64,000 bases of DNA from Xiphophorus maculatus. Taxonomy: Eukaryota; Chordata; Actinopteri; Cyprinodontiformes; Poeciliidae. Under the pieces are notes generated by a model. That model made no database searches. It had not been told where the DNA came from and worked only from the letters and a program-made list of their open reading frames with translations. Each line of letters opens with the position of its first letter. Position 1 is the stretch's first letter. The position numbers and the translations under genes were made by a program. The DNA is taken from positions 5,731,103 to 5,795,102 of the forward strand of contig NC_036453.1 in the NCBI RefSeq assembly GCF_002775205.1. Direction: 5' to 3'. Shown in pieces: positions 1 to 13,350 of this stretch.

Positions 1-3000
1 AACTGATAGAGATACTATATATGATGGATGCAATATGTTTTAAAGGTACCTGTTGAGTTTGATCTTCAAACTTAGGTTATGTAATTTAAAAGCATTCTTG
101 TGAAGTGAGTATTAATTGTGACTAATGGGAGTCTGTCCTAAATATTCTTTGTATTTTGCCGTATTGAGAATAAAATATATATATATGGATATGTTTAAGC
201 GAATGTTGATTGCTTTATGTGCAAGTGACAAATGCTGTGAATTAACTCAAAAGCAATGAAATCCTGTATCTCTTACTAGAAAACAGTCGAGTGCTTTGGT
301 GCACCTTTAGTACTGACTCAAAAGACAAATCCTCTCAGGGCTGCAGAAACTTTTTTCCCTTCCACTTTCAGCTCATAATTGAGGATATACAAGTCTTTAC
401 CGCTGTCGTTTTTCTGATTCAGAAGTTGAAACTTTGGGAACCACTCACCTGAAAACTTCTAATCACCAAGAACAACGGAAGATCAAGATTTTTTGTCTAC
501 ACAGGATACAACTCCTGAGCAGCATTTCAGTAGTTAGTCAGCTGAGCAATGTTCAATTTAAATGGTGGTAATTAATAAAGATGGAGAACAAATAGAAACG
601 TTTTAGCTGTTTTAATAAATGTTCATGCAGTATCTGCATAAAAATATAAACAAAAGAATAGAAAAATTGTACAAGGCATTTTCCTTTTTTTATCCAAGTC
701 TTTTTAATCGTTGGGTTGAAGATTAGCTTCAGAAAATAAATGCAAAGGAAATAAAAAACAAACAAAAACAAAGAAACTAAATGCTCTTATTGGAATAGAC
801 ATATTTTTTCTTTGTTATAAAACCCCAACATAAAATTATGGTTTGTGTTTCACACAACAAAAGAATTTGTAGAACTGCATAAGTTGTCCCTTTTTCTCAT
901 GATAATAGTTTTTGCCACTTTAAGTAAAATGTATTTACTAGGAGTGTTGCCAAAAAATAAGTTTAAGGGACATAACTTGCTATTGTTTTTAAATGTTGAG
1001 TTTTGTAAGAGTTTTGCTCTTAAAGGTTTTGTCGCTGACTGAAATTAAATGGTTCAGTCTGTGGGATATCTGAAAACTGAAAATCAAATAACTCTACAAA
1101 TGGTAGTGGCCTTGGACAATAAATGACATTCAAACACACAATAGAAGAGTGGCAGTAAGAACGCTACTGTTGAAGAAAATGTATATCAAGTTTGCTAAAA
1201 GGTTTGGGGGAGACTCAGTGGTCAATTTGAAGAAAGATCTTTAGACTGAGAATAATATTAAGTTTTTTGAAGATGTTAAACACTTCACATTACTAAAAAT
1301 ACATCTCCACTGTCCATCAAACATTCAAAACTTTTCTAAATGTCTGATGTTCACTGCTTGGACTGCTGCTGTGGAAAGACAGGTTTCAGGAGCAAAAATC
1401 CGTCTTTTTTGCCAGCCATTTCATCAGCTGGCATTAAACACCCACTTTGAATGAATGGATTCATAGTAGGAATGAATCCATTCATTCCTACTTTATTATG
1501 ATTTCATTCTTGCTTTAATTAGCAGGATTATTAATGGGAGGGGAGTTGAGCAGCATTGCATTGCAATAATCACAGCTTGGATTCAAACGGTCCAAGGCAC
1601 AAACAAATGAAGCGGCTGCTTGCAACCACCACACCTGCAGGGGTCCTCCAAGGGCTCCAGGACTGTCACAGAGGTCTGTGTGACCTCTGTATGCATCAGT
1701 AATACATACACACAATGTATGTATTACTGATACATTTTCTGGAAATGATTATTGTGCGACTGTGGACTAACTTTCATTTTCTGCTTACCTAGTACTGACT
1801 TATGTGCTCTATAAATTCCTGTTGGGACCTTTTCTCAACAAATAAATATTTAACATAAAACATACAGTTGTACAGTCAGTTAATGCATTATATAGTTTGC
1901 TAACTTTGTGCCTTGTTTTACACTATAAAATTCCTAATGGGAAGTAAATAACGCACAACATTCAAACGTAGATATTAGTTGAACTTTGGTGTACAGCAGG
2001 AGTTGAAAATGTCTGAATCAAATTCTCTTTCTGGCCCTATAAGACCTTGTCAGGTTTATTAAGTAGGTTTTAGACTTGAAATGTATGGAAGCCCGTTCCC
2101 TATGGAAGCTCGTTTCCGCCACTGTAAAAATAAAATAAAATAATCTCATTATAATGAAATAATTAAAAAAAAAATTTTTAACATAGTGGCAGAAACAAGC
2201 TTCCATAGAAATGAGAGCAAATGACTAAAGAATTTTTAGCTATTTTATCATAGTCATATTTAATGTGGTTTAAAAGTCCATGTTAAATATTTAATAGACT
2301 GTTCTTTTGCAAATGTACAAATTGTTCAGTTCCTAATTTTGAAAACAATCCAAATATTTCAGCCTTTCTTGTTTAGTCTATTTCCAAATAAAAAATTGTG
2401 CTCACTTAATCTTCCTGTGCATGTAACCACAAAACTATTTAAAGTAGTTTATATAGTTTTGCATTGCAGAGCTTCTTATGAATGATTAGCTTATCTCAGT
2501 TCACAGTGTGCTGACCTCAAAACTTTAACTCTTAATATGAACTCAAATTGTTTATAACTTTTACTTTTTTCTCAATTTTGTTCTTCTGTTTGGATTTTAT
2601 TTTATTTATTTATGCAGATTTTCTTTTAAGAGCCATAGACCATTGGTTACATTTTTATGCTTTAGTCATACTCATCTCACCTTTCTCAACAACCATAGCA
2701 CTTTTTTATGTTTCTATAAAAGAGTGGCAACATCTTTTACCACTAACCTTGAAACCAATGATTTGGTTTTCAGCACTTCCTATTGCATGAGTACTGAAAA
2801 GAGATATCTGTTTTTTTTTCTTTCTTTTGATATATATGGCATTCTTATGACAACTGAAGGTAACATAGTTACTTGATTGTGCTATAAAACGGCACTTTAT
2901 GTACCTGGAACATACATAATACCGTCTATTTGAAACATTTTCTTTTGTTGCATAAATTTGGTAATCTTTTTTGTTGACTTATAGTTGTTTTGTTCACCCT

Positions 3001-3300
3001 ATCAGTCATTTGTTTAAAGATTCAAGACTAACTTTACTACAATTTTTGTCAGATAATCAATGATAAAAAGAAAGCAGTGCTACTTTTAACCAATGCAGTG
3101 CAATATATACTAAACCAGAAACAATAGTCTGTGAAATATGTATGGTTATCCATTTAAAGATAATTTGATGTTTTTTTGTCACTAGATACTTAATCATATG
3201 TCTTTTAATGTTAGACAATGCATGCATTAAGAGTTTTCTTTCCCCATCGGTTTATTGTTAGTTTGACTCGTTAAAGAAATTAATTTTATTGGTCTTGTTG
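1..3300. other. AT-rich intergenic stretch
   Basis: No coding exon was recognised here. Open frames are short and their translations look random. An AATAAA hexamer at 169-174 could be the poly(A) signal of a plus-strand gene ending to the left, but no coding sequence is in view to confirm that. The stretch also holds two perfect hairpins (1449-1487, 1695-1731) and a small inverted-repeat element (2100-2208), listed separately. Confidence 0.6.
2100..2208. mobile_element. Small inverted-repeat element (MITE-like)
   Basis: Arms 2100-2125 and 2181-2208 are near-perfect reverse complements, each built on ctatggaagc followed by a gtttc-gccact block. They enclose about 55 bp of A/T-rich sequence that contains its own short palindrome. 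There is no coding capacity. Just left of the element, 2083-2099 repeats the start of the left arm. The structure fits a non-autonomous DNA transposon; I cannot name the family. Confidence 0.5.
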
Positions 3301-3681
3301 ATCCTTAACGATGATCCTGTCCTGCCCTCATTACAACAGGAGACATTTTTTTCAGTGGTCTTCCATTGAATTATCAACTGGCCAATGCCCTTTCCTGCTT
3401 TCCAAAGACCCGCCCACCACGGCATCTGATTGGTCTGATCGTTTCTCCGTTACCTTTCAGCCTATTCTCTCCCCAGGGAAGGGAATAAGGTAAGCCTCAC
3501 TGCCAGTAGAGGAAAAGGAAAGCTCCTTACCAGCCGCACCACTCATGGCGCAGTGAAAGGACGTGTTCCTGTGAGGTCATGCACTTATATTTTTGCTGTT
3601 TCTATCTCTAGGACAGGCGGCAAAATCGACGAAAACAAGAAAAGTTACAACAGCCCGAAGTGAGCGCGAATGTTGTCAGGT
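3300..3681 (+). promoter_or_regulatory. Candidate distal promoter with two short 5' exons
   Basis: This patch is richer in GC and CpG than its surroundings. It carries an inverted CCAAT box (attggt near 3430) and a GC-box-like cccgccc near 3409. A strong donor (aag|gtaagc, exon end 3489) is followed 122 bp later by a good acceptor (tctatctctag, exon start 3612). A second donor follows (tcag|gtaggt, exon end 3679). This is the pattern of a short first exon, a tiny fish-type intron and a 68-bp second exon. The next plus-strand gene is SHROOM1, so these could be alternative 5' untranslated exons of it, or a separate non-coding RNA. That assignment is inference. Confidence 0.35.
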
Positions 3682-3699
3682 AGGTGAAATGACTCGGCA

Positions 3700-4570
3700 G
3701 CAGCAGGTGCATATCGGTATCGCCCTTACGTCTCAGTTTCGGTTGTCAACAGTTGGCTTTTTGTTTAATAATTCACTTATTAACGGGATATCTATGTGAA
3801 TAAATATTATTTACTTTAAAAAACATTTGTCAGTTTTAGTTATTAAAGTTGTACTTTTGGAAAATCGCGTGTCCTTGAAGTTGCTCTCAGTTGCTTTATC
3901 CAATGCAGCAAAACAAATCAATATGTATTTGTCAAAGACTGTTATTACTCCTGCTTTACAGTGTCAGCTTTTGTTGCCTTTTCTCTCGAAACCTGCTGTG
4001 ATGACTAGTCGGGCTGCGTTGATTAACTGATTAGAAAACAGATACGAGGCAGGCAAAAACATCTCCACCTTTTGTGATTCACTGTTTTTTAACAACGTGT
4101 ACTGTAGATAACTCAGAATATACACCAGTCTGATGCGATGGCTGGCGTAAAACCCCGGGGACAGCTGTAAATACTGATATATTTCTAATTGCTGTACAGT
4201 CTGTGTAGCAGAGGAGGCTAAAAAACCTTCCCTTAAACTGATACCTGTCTCTTGAATTATGCACAAGGGGATCCTTTTTTACCAAATGAGTGGGCTATGT
4301 TTTATTTAAAGTGGGAACAAAGGGCAGCAGTGCTTTGGCCAGGGTTGCTGAGAGGAAACCAGACACTAGGGTTTTGTGCAGCGGCAGAAATTGATGCACT
4401 CATGCTGACGGTGCGTTGGTCAGATGGTGTGTGAAGGAGGAGCACACTGAGCTCTGTGTGCTGCTGCTCGGATGTGATGCTCAGACCGCTGGCTGTGTAC
4501 CCTTACATGCTGTGATACCTGGCCTGCACAGAGACCCTTTTTTATTGCATCTTGGATGTGAAATGCATGT
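3700..4570. other. Non-coding stretch, nothing recognised
   Basis: Only short open frames with no family resemblance are present on either strand. No repeat family was recognised. Confidence 0.5.
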
Positions 4571-4574
4571 ATGC

Positions 4575-5390
4575 ACAGTGTCTTGCAAAAGTATACATAC
4601 ATCTTGAACTTTTGTAGCATGTTGTGGAGATAGAACAGTAGATTTCTATATAATTTATTTGGATTTAATGTGATAGACCAATATAAAGCAATGCATAATT
4701 AAGAAGTGGAAGGGAAAACTGAAAAGTGTGCAGTGCGTTTGTATTCAACCTCCTTCAGACAATGCTTTGTTGGAGTTAGAACTGCAAGTCTTGCACATCT
4801 AGAGGCTGATTGTTTCACAAGATCTTCCTTGCAAAATGGCTCAAACTTGTCGCACTTGTTGAAGAACTTTTTGGTATTGCAGAAGATTCTCAGTTGGATT
4901 TTTGTCTGAACTTTACCTGAAATATTCTAAGCTATTTCATCTTTGGCAGCTCGCAACAGGGTTTTCTTATTTGGCACACATAACATCTTGCATGTGGGTC
5001 AAAAGGTTTAGTTTTGGTTTTAATGCGGACAGTCCACCTCTCTTTACATGTTTGCTGTACCTCTTACACAGCCAGCTGCAAACAGAACTATTTATGCCTT
5101 CCTTTGAAACATAACATATACTTGCAACTGTTCAAGAAAAGTAAAATTTGTGGAGTACACAACTAATCATAACTTGGTCTTCATGATGCAGTATGCTCAC
5201 TAATGTTCTCTAACACCTTTAAGGCTTTTTTGAGGCTAAAATCAGCTTATTCTGTGATTAAATTAAGCAGATTTTAGCTTTATTAACTAATTAAATTACT
5301 TCTGAAGACAGCTTATTGAGCTGGATTTATGTTTCTTTTCAGATTTCTGGGGTATTTATTTTTTTATACAAGACACTTCATATTCAACAG
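4575..5390 (-). mobile_element. Degraded Tc1/mariner-like element
   Basis: The left end begins with the terminal sequence cagtgtcttgcaaaagtata typical of a common fish Tc1-like family, then tttaatgtgatagacca, which occurs in the same family's long terminal repeat. Inside, pieces recalled from the antisense of the transposase region occur in order: a ctgcaagtcttgcacatcta block near 4783, a ttctcagttggatttttgtc block near 4888, and ttggtcttcatgatgcagta near 5174. The element therefore points to the minus strand. It is full of deletions and stops and cannot encode an enzyme. The right end is eroded and its boundary is approximate. Confidence 0.7.
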
Positions 5391-8300
5391 GATTCCTGCC
5401 AATGGTTGCCACAGAAGCACCTATTGATCCAAGTCTGTTCAACAGTTAAAACAACCGATTGCCCAGTAATGCAAATCCAGTTTGTGGAAGTGTATGCACA
5501 TGTTTTGTAATGTCCTATGGTGGAAGTGATTAATCCATGCCTAAGTTGATGGGTTTTGTTGTGTTTGCTTTAAGATTATAGAAGGAAGAGGCGGAAACAA
5601 AAGGTGGAAGTAAATAGAAGGCAACGGCTATAGTAAAATAACAGAAGTTTTGTAAACGTAGCCAGTGGGGTGAAACCCGACCTCTTTCGTCAGCCTTGTT
5701 TTTAACCTTCTCTCTTTTTCTAAGGAAAGAAAAAGACAAAAAAATAGAAAAAGTATTTGTTCTGTGTAGCCATGGTGCTAGATTTAGGCTGAGAGGAAGG
5801 GGGACTGTGTGGTGTGTTTTTCATGCAGTGGAAAATTACTCTTTGTACGTTTGAGTATGTGGTAGAGACTCAGATGTTTACATTCTTTATGTGACCTTTT
5901 ACTCAGCCCACCTCTGCAGGGATGGCCTGGTTTGGTAATGAGGGATCAGATGTGCTGAAATGTTCCCTGATATTTGTTAGGAGCTCATTCCAATGACAGC
6001 TATGACCTCTGCGTTACTCTGAGCTGAGTAGGATGTAGCAGGAAGGTGTCGTAACTTTAAATCAGTTAACAATTCGTTAGTTTTTGTTATTCCAACCCTT
6101 ATGTTGTTCACACCTTCCTGTAATGGATTCCTCTTCTTTTGTACCTGCATGAAGTTTTCAGGAAATAAACATGTTTTCAAGGTGCTAAGGAAGGAGCAGA
6201 AGCAGTGCATGACTCAAACTGCCTGCAGTCATTCAGAATAAATGAATCATTGATCATATTAAGTGTAAACCACTTCAGTGGGATTATATTCTGATGCTAT
6301 TATTGCTAGAACCTGGAAACAGGATATACTGAAATGATAAAATAAGATTTAGTTAGTACTTGTTTGATACCGTTAAAAGTAAAGAGCTCTTGGCTGGTCA
6401 AAATCCTCCAAACACATTATTAGCTGCATGAAACATACAAGAAGTTTTACCTGCTCATTCTGGGAGATTATGTCATGCAGAAGTTACTCGTTTAGAGCTT
6501 AGTGACGCCATAGTGATACTGTCACCTAATAATTAAACAGAGGAGAGCATGGAGGTTAGTCTTCAGCTTTGATAGCCGTTCATCAGCTGATTGTTTGACG
6601 ATAACGTCCTTGGAAAAGGCGGATAAAAAGATTGATGCTTGTTGTAGACGTTAATGAATGCATACGTGCCATTGCTACAATGTAAGGTGACATCACTGCA
6701 GTAACTACTGGAAAGGCCATGTCAAACACTGACGAGAAGAATAAGAGCAGCTTATTTGACTCTGTTGAGTGAGACCAGAATCTACTGTCGGCTGGCATAT
6801 TCAGGGTGCAATTTCTCTGCAGAATGAATAAATGATTAAAATACCACGGAAAAGGTTAACCAGCTGGGCGAATGGAAACTGTCGCCTTTTTAATTTTCAA
6901 AGAGTTTATTGTTGTGCACTTTGCCCACCCTGTTCTGAGTAGGTTTAAGATTCCTCTCATTTCCTTCTTCTGCCCATTCACATCACTAAAATATGAACTC
7001 TCTCTTCTATACGGTCTATTTTTTATCTTTTTTTTCTGCATTTCAGAATCCGTGAAGCCTGAGTTTGTTCACTTGCAGCCTGTAGTTGTGATCTATTATG
7101 AGACCCTCCCTCTTTTGTCAAGTGAACAGATAGGCTCCTTAAACCATATGCAGCACAAGAGAAACATAAAGAAGAAAAATGGCCGCCAGAGGTTATTTTT
7201 GGATGATACAAAAACTGCTCAGGACATTGAGGTTATATTAGAACTTTTGTTCTGTTTTTATTAGTCTAATTACAATTTATTCAAAATTACTTTGTGTGCC
7301 AATTTCCATTATGTCTTTTATTTCTGTTTGTTTTAACATGCAGACAAAAGATTGTGTGAAAATGCTTTATAAGTAATGGTTGATATATTTATGGACATTT
7401 TCAGCAGAAGTTCTTAAACATTCAAAACTCAAGAACAGTTATTTTAGAATTGTGTATTTAAAGTAGTGACAACAGGTATGTACATAGATTAATGTTAATT
7501 TTTGATCATGTGGGGTAAACAAAAACACTACTGCCTGAAAAACATTGCAGTGACTGGCTGACAGGTTGGAGCTTTGACACCACGTTGTTGTAGTGTCACA
7601 TTACATCAAGGTGCTGACTGATGAGAAGGAGAAAAAAAGCCGGTATCTTATCAGAATGCTGCTTTAGATTTGAATACTCTCGATTCTGATTTTTTGCTGC
7701 TGCAGCAAGCTGAGATACAAAAAACATTTTTAATATAAACATTTTAAAAAGCTCCACTGCAGTAGGAAGAGTTTTTTTTAAAATCCTGTCCAACGGTAGC
7801 AAACAAAACACATTATTTTTCATATTAGCATTTTTTATATGCCAGTTTATTAGCTAGGCAATGTTTTTTGCCGCACCTGTTTTCAAGATGGTGATATAAC
7901 CGTAATTTTAATTCCTTATTACACAGACAAAAATATATATATATTTTTTTAGGTTAACACAAATAGTCTGCTGCTTATCAGACATGCTTAGAGCATGCAT
8001 ATAGCTTTAAGTCAGTGCTACATTAATAAGAGTGATGGGTAACACTCCTTTATTCATACCCAACTCTCCAGTCGTTTTGAAACCATAACAGTTTTTTTCC
8101 ATTCGTATAACTTTTCTATTAATCACATGGTTTTCTTGTATTGAACGCACTACATGGAAAAAGACCAGCAGTATATGGAGTTCAACATTGTTTGCACACT
8201 GGTCCTTCATGCCAGCAGGGTCTGTTAAAGGTTCCTCTCAGGTTTCACAGATGAAAAGATGTATGTGAGGAGTTATCACTGAAACCTGAACCAGCAGCAG

Positions 8301-11300
8301 ACTCATTAATATAGTTATATCAGGGTAATAAAAAGGCATTTACAGCCGTTTGACATGGCTGGACGTACCAGCTGCAGGTCTGAATGTTCAAGTAGAAGCT
8401 GAGCATACCCTATAGTTGCTCAGCTTCTTTGCTGACTTATTTTGAGTCACCAAAATAAGGTTTGGTTGCTTATTTTGTTATGTTGTAATGTCACATTAAA
8501 TATATTATGCATTTTTGTTGTTTTCCAACCAAAGTTCATGTGACATTTCTGGCTCCAGCCCTTGAATATTCTTATAGTAGTTTGTTTCTGTAACTATAAA
8601 GAAATTAACTAAATAAAGAATACTACTGAATAGAATACAAAGCAAAAGGTCAGTTTAAACACCAGAAAGTAAAAGTTTTGTTCCTTCCCAGGTTGCAAAG
8701 TCCAGGTTTTGCTTTCTAGTGATGTTTAATCTTTTGATTAATTGTTTTACAATCTTAGGCCCCCTCTTCACCAACATTGCCTTTCCTCCTCCTCTGCCTT
8801 CGTCTCTCCACAGAGGTGGGAAACCTTCATTGGCAGCAGTAAAATGACTCCATTGTGATCCGGTCTCCCAAAATTAACCACGGTGGCAGATGAGGTGCTG
8901 CACAATGAAGATTAGAAATCACTTGACTCCTGAGTGTGATTATCGGTGCTATTAGGTTGCTGTATTAGTTTCAAAAGCAAGACTGTTAAGACTGAGCACC
9001 AGGTAATTTAGGTGTCATTTCATCAGACCCAACAGATTTTTAACAAAGGGTGTGGGTGGATATAGCAATTATTGGCCCTTTAGACACACATTTGTTCTTT
9101 CTCTCCAATGTCTGTTTTATAAGATGAACTAGAAAGAGGTGGGCTGAATAGGAAAAAGTCCATACTGCAAATATGAAAGAATGCAAGTATTCCGAATAAA
9201 AAAAAAAATCTTTGCTATTTTTACTTTAAACTTTGTGCAGAATAAAGGATAAAATTTTGACCAGGTTTTTGAGCCAGTTCGGAGAACACTATATGGAACT
9301 GCTGTGACTTTTGTTTACCTAAGTAATAAAATCATTTCTGCTGTGGTGCCAAGAATGTTAATGATTCCCTTCACTTGTGACAAAGTTGAAGAAAGTAGGC
9401 CGTAGGATCAAGGTTATTTTTTTAATTCATTGTCAGTATGTGAGTATTAAAGTCTACTTTCATACCCGCTGAGAGCTAAAATCTCTGCTCTGTTTTTGCT
9501 GAAGCTAAATAATTCATAATTTAGATGTGAAACGTAGAGTGAAAGCCAGCACATATCTTTTTGGCAGAGGCATTAGATTGAAAATGGAAAACACTTAGGT
9601 ATGAGGTAATCCTTGGGTTGCACTCTATAATTAATTTCAGATTCTGATGCTAACCTTAAGGTAAAATATACCCACTTAAGGGAGGATTTTCTAAATCTTT
9701 TCACACAAAACTAAAAGCTCAGGCCTTAGAAAAAGTAGTGAAATGAGATACATAGAGATTTTATCAGGCCACATTTTATTTTAATTGGTCTGCATTTTTC
9801 TCATCTCATATTACACTTTGACGAGTAAAAGACCATATGTGACTCCTTTAACAGCTGCTGCCTTGTAGGATAAACTCTACTTAGACAGCCGTCACTGTTT
9901 ACTTTGATTGCTGTGACGTTTCACAACTTTTTAGAAACTGCAGAAGCAGATGTGCTGCAACATCTTTTTTACTGGAGAAACTTTAAGAAAACACTCGGTA
10001 CTCCTCTGACTGGAGGTAACTGATCCTCCTCAGAGGAATGAGTGGGAGACGGTGGAGATAAGGAGGAAATAGGCTCAGAAAAATTAGATGATTGGATTTG
10101 GAAGAATAATAGGTGGACAGCACTTTATTTGCTGTAGATCTACTCTGGGAGTAATTGCTTACTTCTAGCAATTAAATTTTTTTTTCATGATCTATCGATC
10201 CTTCAGTCATATTCTTAGAGCACTAGAAATTGTCACCACAAATTCATTTGGATCTTTTGTATCTCTTCTTCCACAAATGGGTTTAAAAAGAACATAAGGT
10301 TCCAGAAATTTGAGTCTGAAAAGTATGGAGTCTTGATTTTAGCAATGTGTAGGAATCCTGACAAGTTGATCTGAATTAATACAAAACTTAAGGGAAAATT
10401 TGCTTATTTGTTGCTCACATTTGGAATTTTTCAAACTTCCTGGGAACATCTCAGAAGCTAAGCAATCTCTGATCAAATCAGACACACATATGACACTCCT
10501 GTTCTCCAGTCTGCTGCTGACTGGAGAACAGAAGTTCTCCAGTCAGCTGGAGAACTGCTGTTCTCTGCTGGCTGACCGAGCCATGTCAATGGGGTGTGGG
10601 AAATGTGAGTGCTAATTGTTAGCTCTTACACTATCTCTGTGCCTGCCTGGTGGATTGGTTTGCAATTCAAATCTCCCATGAAACACTGAGCAAACATTTC
10701 CTTGTTGTCCTAAAGGTGCAGCTCTAAAGGGAAGCTCATTGTATACCTGGGCTCTCCACTTCCTGCTTCCTAAAGTATCCTGGCTGGTGTAAGACTGCAT
10801 ATTGCAGAAATGTCTGATACTTATATCACACCATATCATGGAGAACTGTGATTTTCAGAGCTTATGTTCTTTTCATTTTTTGGTACTTCTTTTATTTGGG
10901 CTTTTGTCTGCAAAATACATGGTTTTGAATGCTTCAATGTCTGACAGGTAGCGAAAAAAAAGGAAACTTTGCCAAGTATATCTGCATTTACAGACAATAA
11001 ATGCATGCTGTGTTTATAGTAAAGATGTTGGGATCTGTACTCCACAACAATACTTTTATTTTAAACCATAATTGCCCGATATTAGACCGGTCAGGCCGTG
11101 TGAGGACTGTGATTGGACCCCACTTCTACATCTTGTTTTCTTCCGCAAACAAGAACAAAACAACTCCCCCAGTTTATCCAACAATTCCGAGAGGGGAAAA
11201 CACCTACTTTCAATAATGTAGAGTCTCTAAGAGGAATTGGATTGAGTGTTGATGTCGAGATTTTAAAATTGTTTCTCTAGAAATAAAAAGAGTAAGGTTT

Positions 11301-11880
11301 CATGTTGGCATTCTGATTAACTTGAGCCTTACAGTGAAATTGTTTTCCTGAAGGGTTTTTAATTAAGGGCGGTTGCTTACAGTTGCAAGTCATGCGCTCA
11401 GAATTGGTGCTTAGGCATCTGCAAAAATCGCCTGTGGCACGTCATTAGGTTGGCACCTCTTCCCTTGCATATTCTTCGCGCTTTGGGATTAAATATGTAA
11501 TGTCATTATGTAAGAGGTATTGACTCTAAATCTTTGTCCTTATGATATAACAACTTCAAGATGGGCTTATTTTTCCAGTCTGGTTATGGGAGGAGAACTA
11601 TTTGATGACAAAACAAAACTGAGCTATGTTCAAATATGTCTGGGGAAATGGTGGGTTAGACCAACAGCACTCTCAGGTAGCATTAGAGCTGAGTGGGAAT
11701 TATTCACTGATATTTAATGCTGTGACTTCATATAGCTGGGTTTGTGTTGCATGCAAATTTTTGTTACATTTGGAAGATTCCCACTCATTGTTCTTTCATC
11801 AGTTATCAATGTAGACCTACAGCAGGTGAGTGGTGAGAGCATTACACAGGTATCTGTATGAGAACAGTGGTGTACACTAA
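5391..11880. other. Long non-coding stretch
   Basis: No exon was recognised in these 6.5 kb. The longest open frame (plus, 6872-7264) shows no recognisable domain and looks like chance in AT-rich DNA. Perfect hairpins occur at 8394-8428 and in a cluster at 10493-10570. Otherwise I see nothing that I can name. Confidence 0.5.
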
Positions 11881-11884
11881 AAAG

Positions 11885-13350
11885 GTAATTATAGTTAACT
11901 AAAACTAATGAAAACTGATAGTGAGAAAATATTTTTAAGTGAAATAAATAAAAACGGCAATTAATGGGGAAAACTATAACTAACTGGAACTATATTTTGC
12001 ATTTATAAAACATGCACATTTATGAATATATTAATTAGCCTTTCAAACTGATGTGAAATAAAAATCTTTCTCCCATCAAGCAGTTTATGTAAATTACATA
12101 CAGTGTATGCAAATTAAGGCACTCAATAATTCTCCTGGCGGTGCTTGCATTGGTCTGCAAAATGGCAACAGCAAAAAGTTGGGAGAAAACGCCATAGTCA
12201 GTTATTGTTCAACAATAATTGAATACATTTTTTGAAAATGGTATCATCACCTTTTTGAATTCTACACCTAAAAATTACTCAAAGTATGAAAAACTAAAAC
12301 CACTTCTACGTACACACCTTGTTTCCCAAAAAGGTATGTCCATTACAAAACCTTCATTTCCACAAGTGTCCATGACAAAAGCTGTGATAAGCTTGTTAGA
12401 CAATTTCAAAATCTGACACAATAAGCAATATACAGCCAAACAATGTACTATCTTTGCTAGCTAAGCAAACAGAGTAACAAAATCTATCAGCAGGCCAAAC
12501 ACATAACACTTTATGGCAACATGGTGACTAGTGTGTTATCTCTGAAAGTTTGGGGGCTTGGCAGAAGCACATTGAAAAAGAATGTGCTGGATAAGCAGGT
12601 GGAGCAGGTAAGGCAGGCAACGCAAACAGGTTTTCATAATCAGGACACAGGCCTCCATTTGACTGGTAAAAACCAAATATGCAAATATTATTCAAAGATT
12701 AACCTCCCACCCCCCATTCGCATACTTGTGTTTGCTGTTTACCTAACTCAGTCGAGCTTTGGGCAGTTAGCAGTTACACAATGGCCCCACTCAGTTGGAC
12801 AACGTGTTCTCACATACAGCGCCCTACAATGGTTTTCATAAACCCTGAGGTAGTTCATAATTTGTTACAATAAAACCATACACTCATGTAGTTGGGATTT
12901 TGTAGAAAAGTGTGCCCAGCATGTGTATCCAGCTCCTGTCTATTCTCTGATCTAAATCATTATCTGTATGTTTAAGTGTTTTGCATTTAAGCAAAAGCTT
13001 TTTTTTTCTAAATAAAGTAACTTCTTCTGAATGTTGACCATGTCCCCAGTAACATGTGGATCTCTGCAGCTCCTCCAGAGTTACTTTGTCTCTCTTGTTT
13101 GCTTTTCTTAACACAGCTCCCCTTGTCAGGCTTGCCACTTTAGGTGGACAGCCATGTTTTTCTAGATTTGTTAAAGTATTTCTTTCTCTTTCAAGAGCTG
13201 CATAACATGTCCATCTTACAATATGATGATTTATCACAGAAAATCTTAAGTACAGAAGTAAGTACAGAATAGGATACAAAGGTTTTAGTAGTTTTGGGGT
13301 TTTCATTCTAGTTTAGTTTTATTTCATTGTAACTTTTTGTTTGTAATTTT
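11885..13350. repeat. Possible composite degraded repeat
   Basis: The left edge is rich in actaaaact-type units (11897-11990). The right edge near 13280-13350, read in reverse complement, carries similar A/C-rich units. This suggests an old dispersed element with loosely inverted ends. A Tc1-like transposase fragment sits inside it (13020-13190). No intact reading frame was found. The boundaries and the idea of one element are tentative. Confidence 0.3.
13020..13190 (-). pseudogene. Tc1-like transposase fragment
   Basis: On the minus strand this encodes a piece resembling the helix-turn-helix region of fish Tc1-like transposases: a HGCPPK motif (the family's G-R-P-x-K region), then VTLEELQRS, then a basic FRKKKLLLK (the family's RKKPLL). 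It lies inside an open frame of about 140 codons (12884-13306), but the flanks outside this fragment do not match a transposase and no catalytic DDE residues are present. It is a dead remnant. Confidence 0.7.

Noticed and set aside
6872..7264. 130-codon plus-strand open frame
   Set aside because: Low-complexity, hydrophobic start and no recognisable domain; no splice context; expected by chance in AT-rich DNA.
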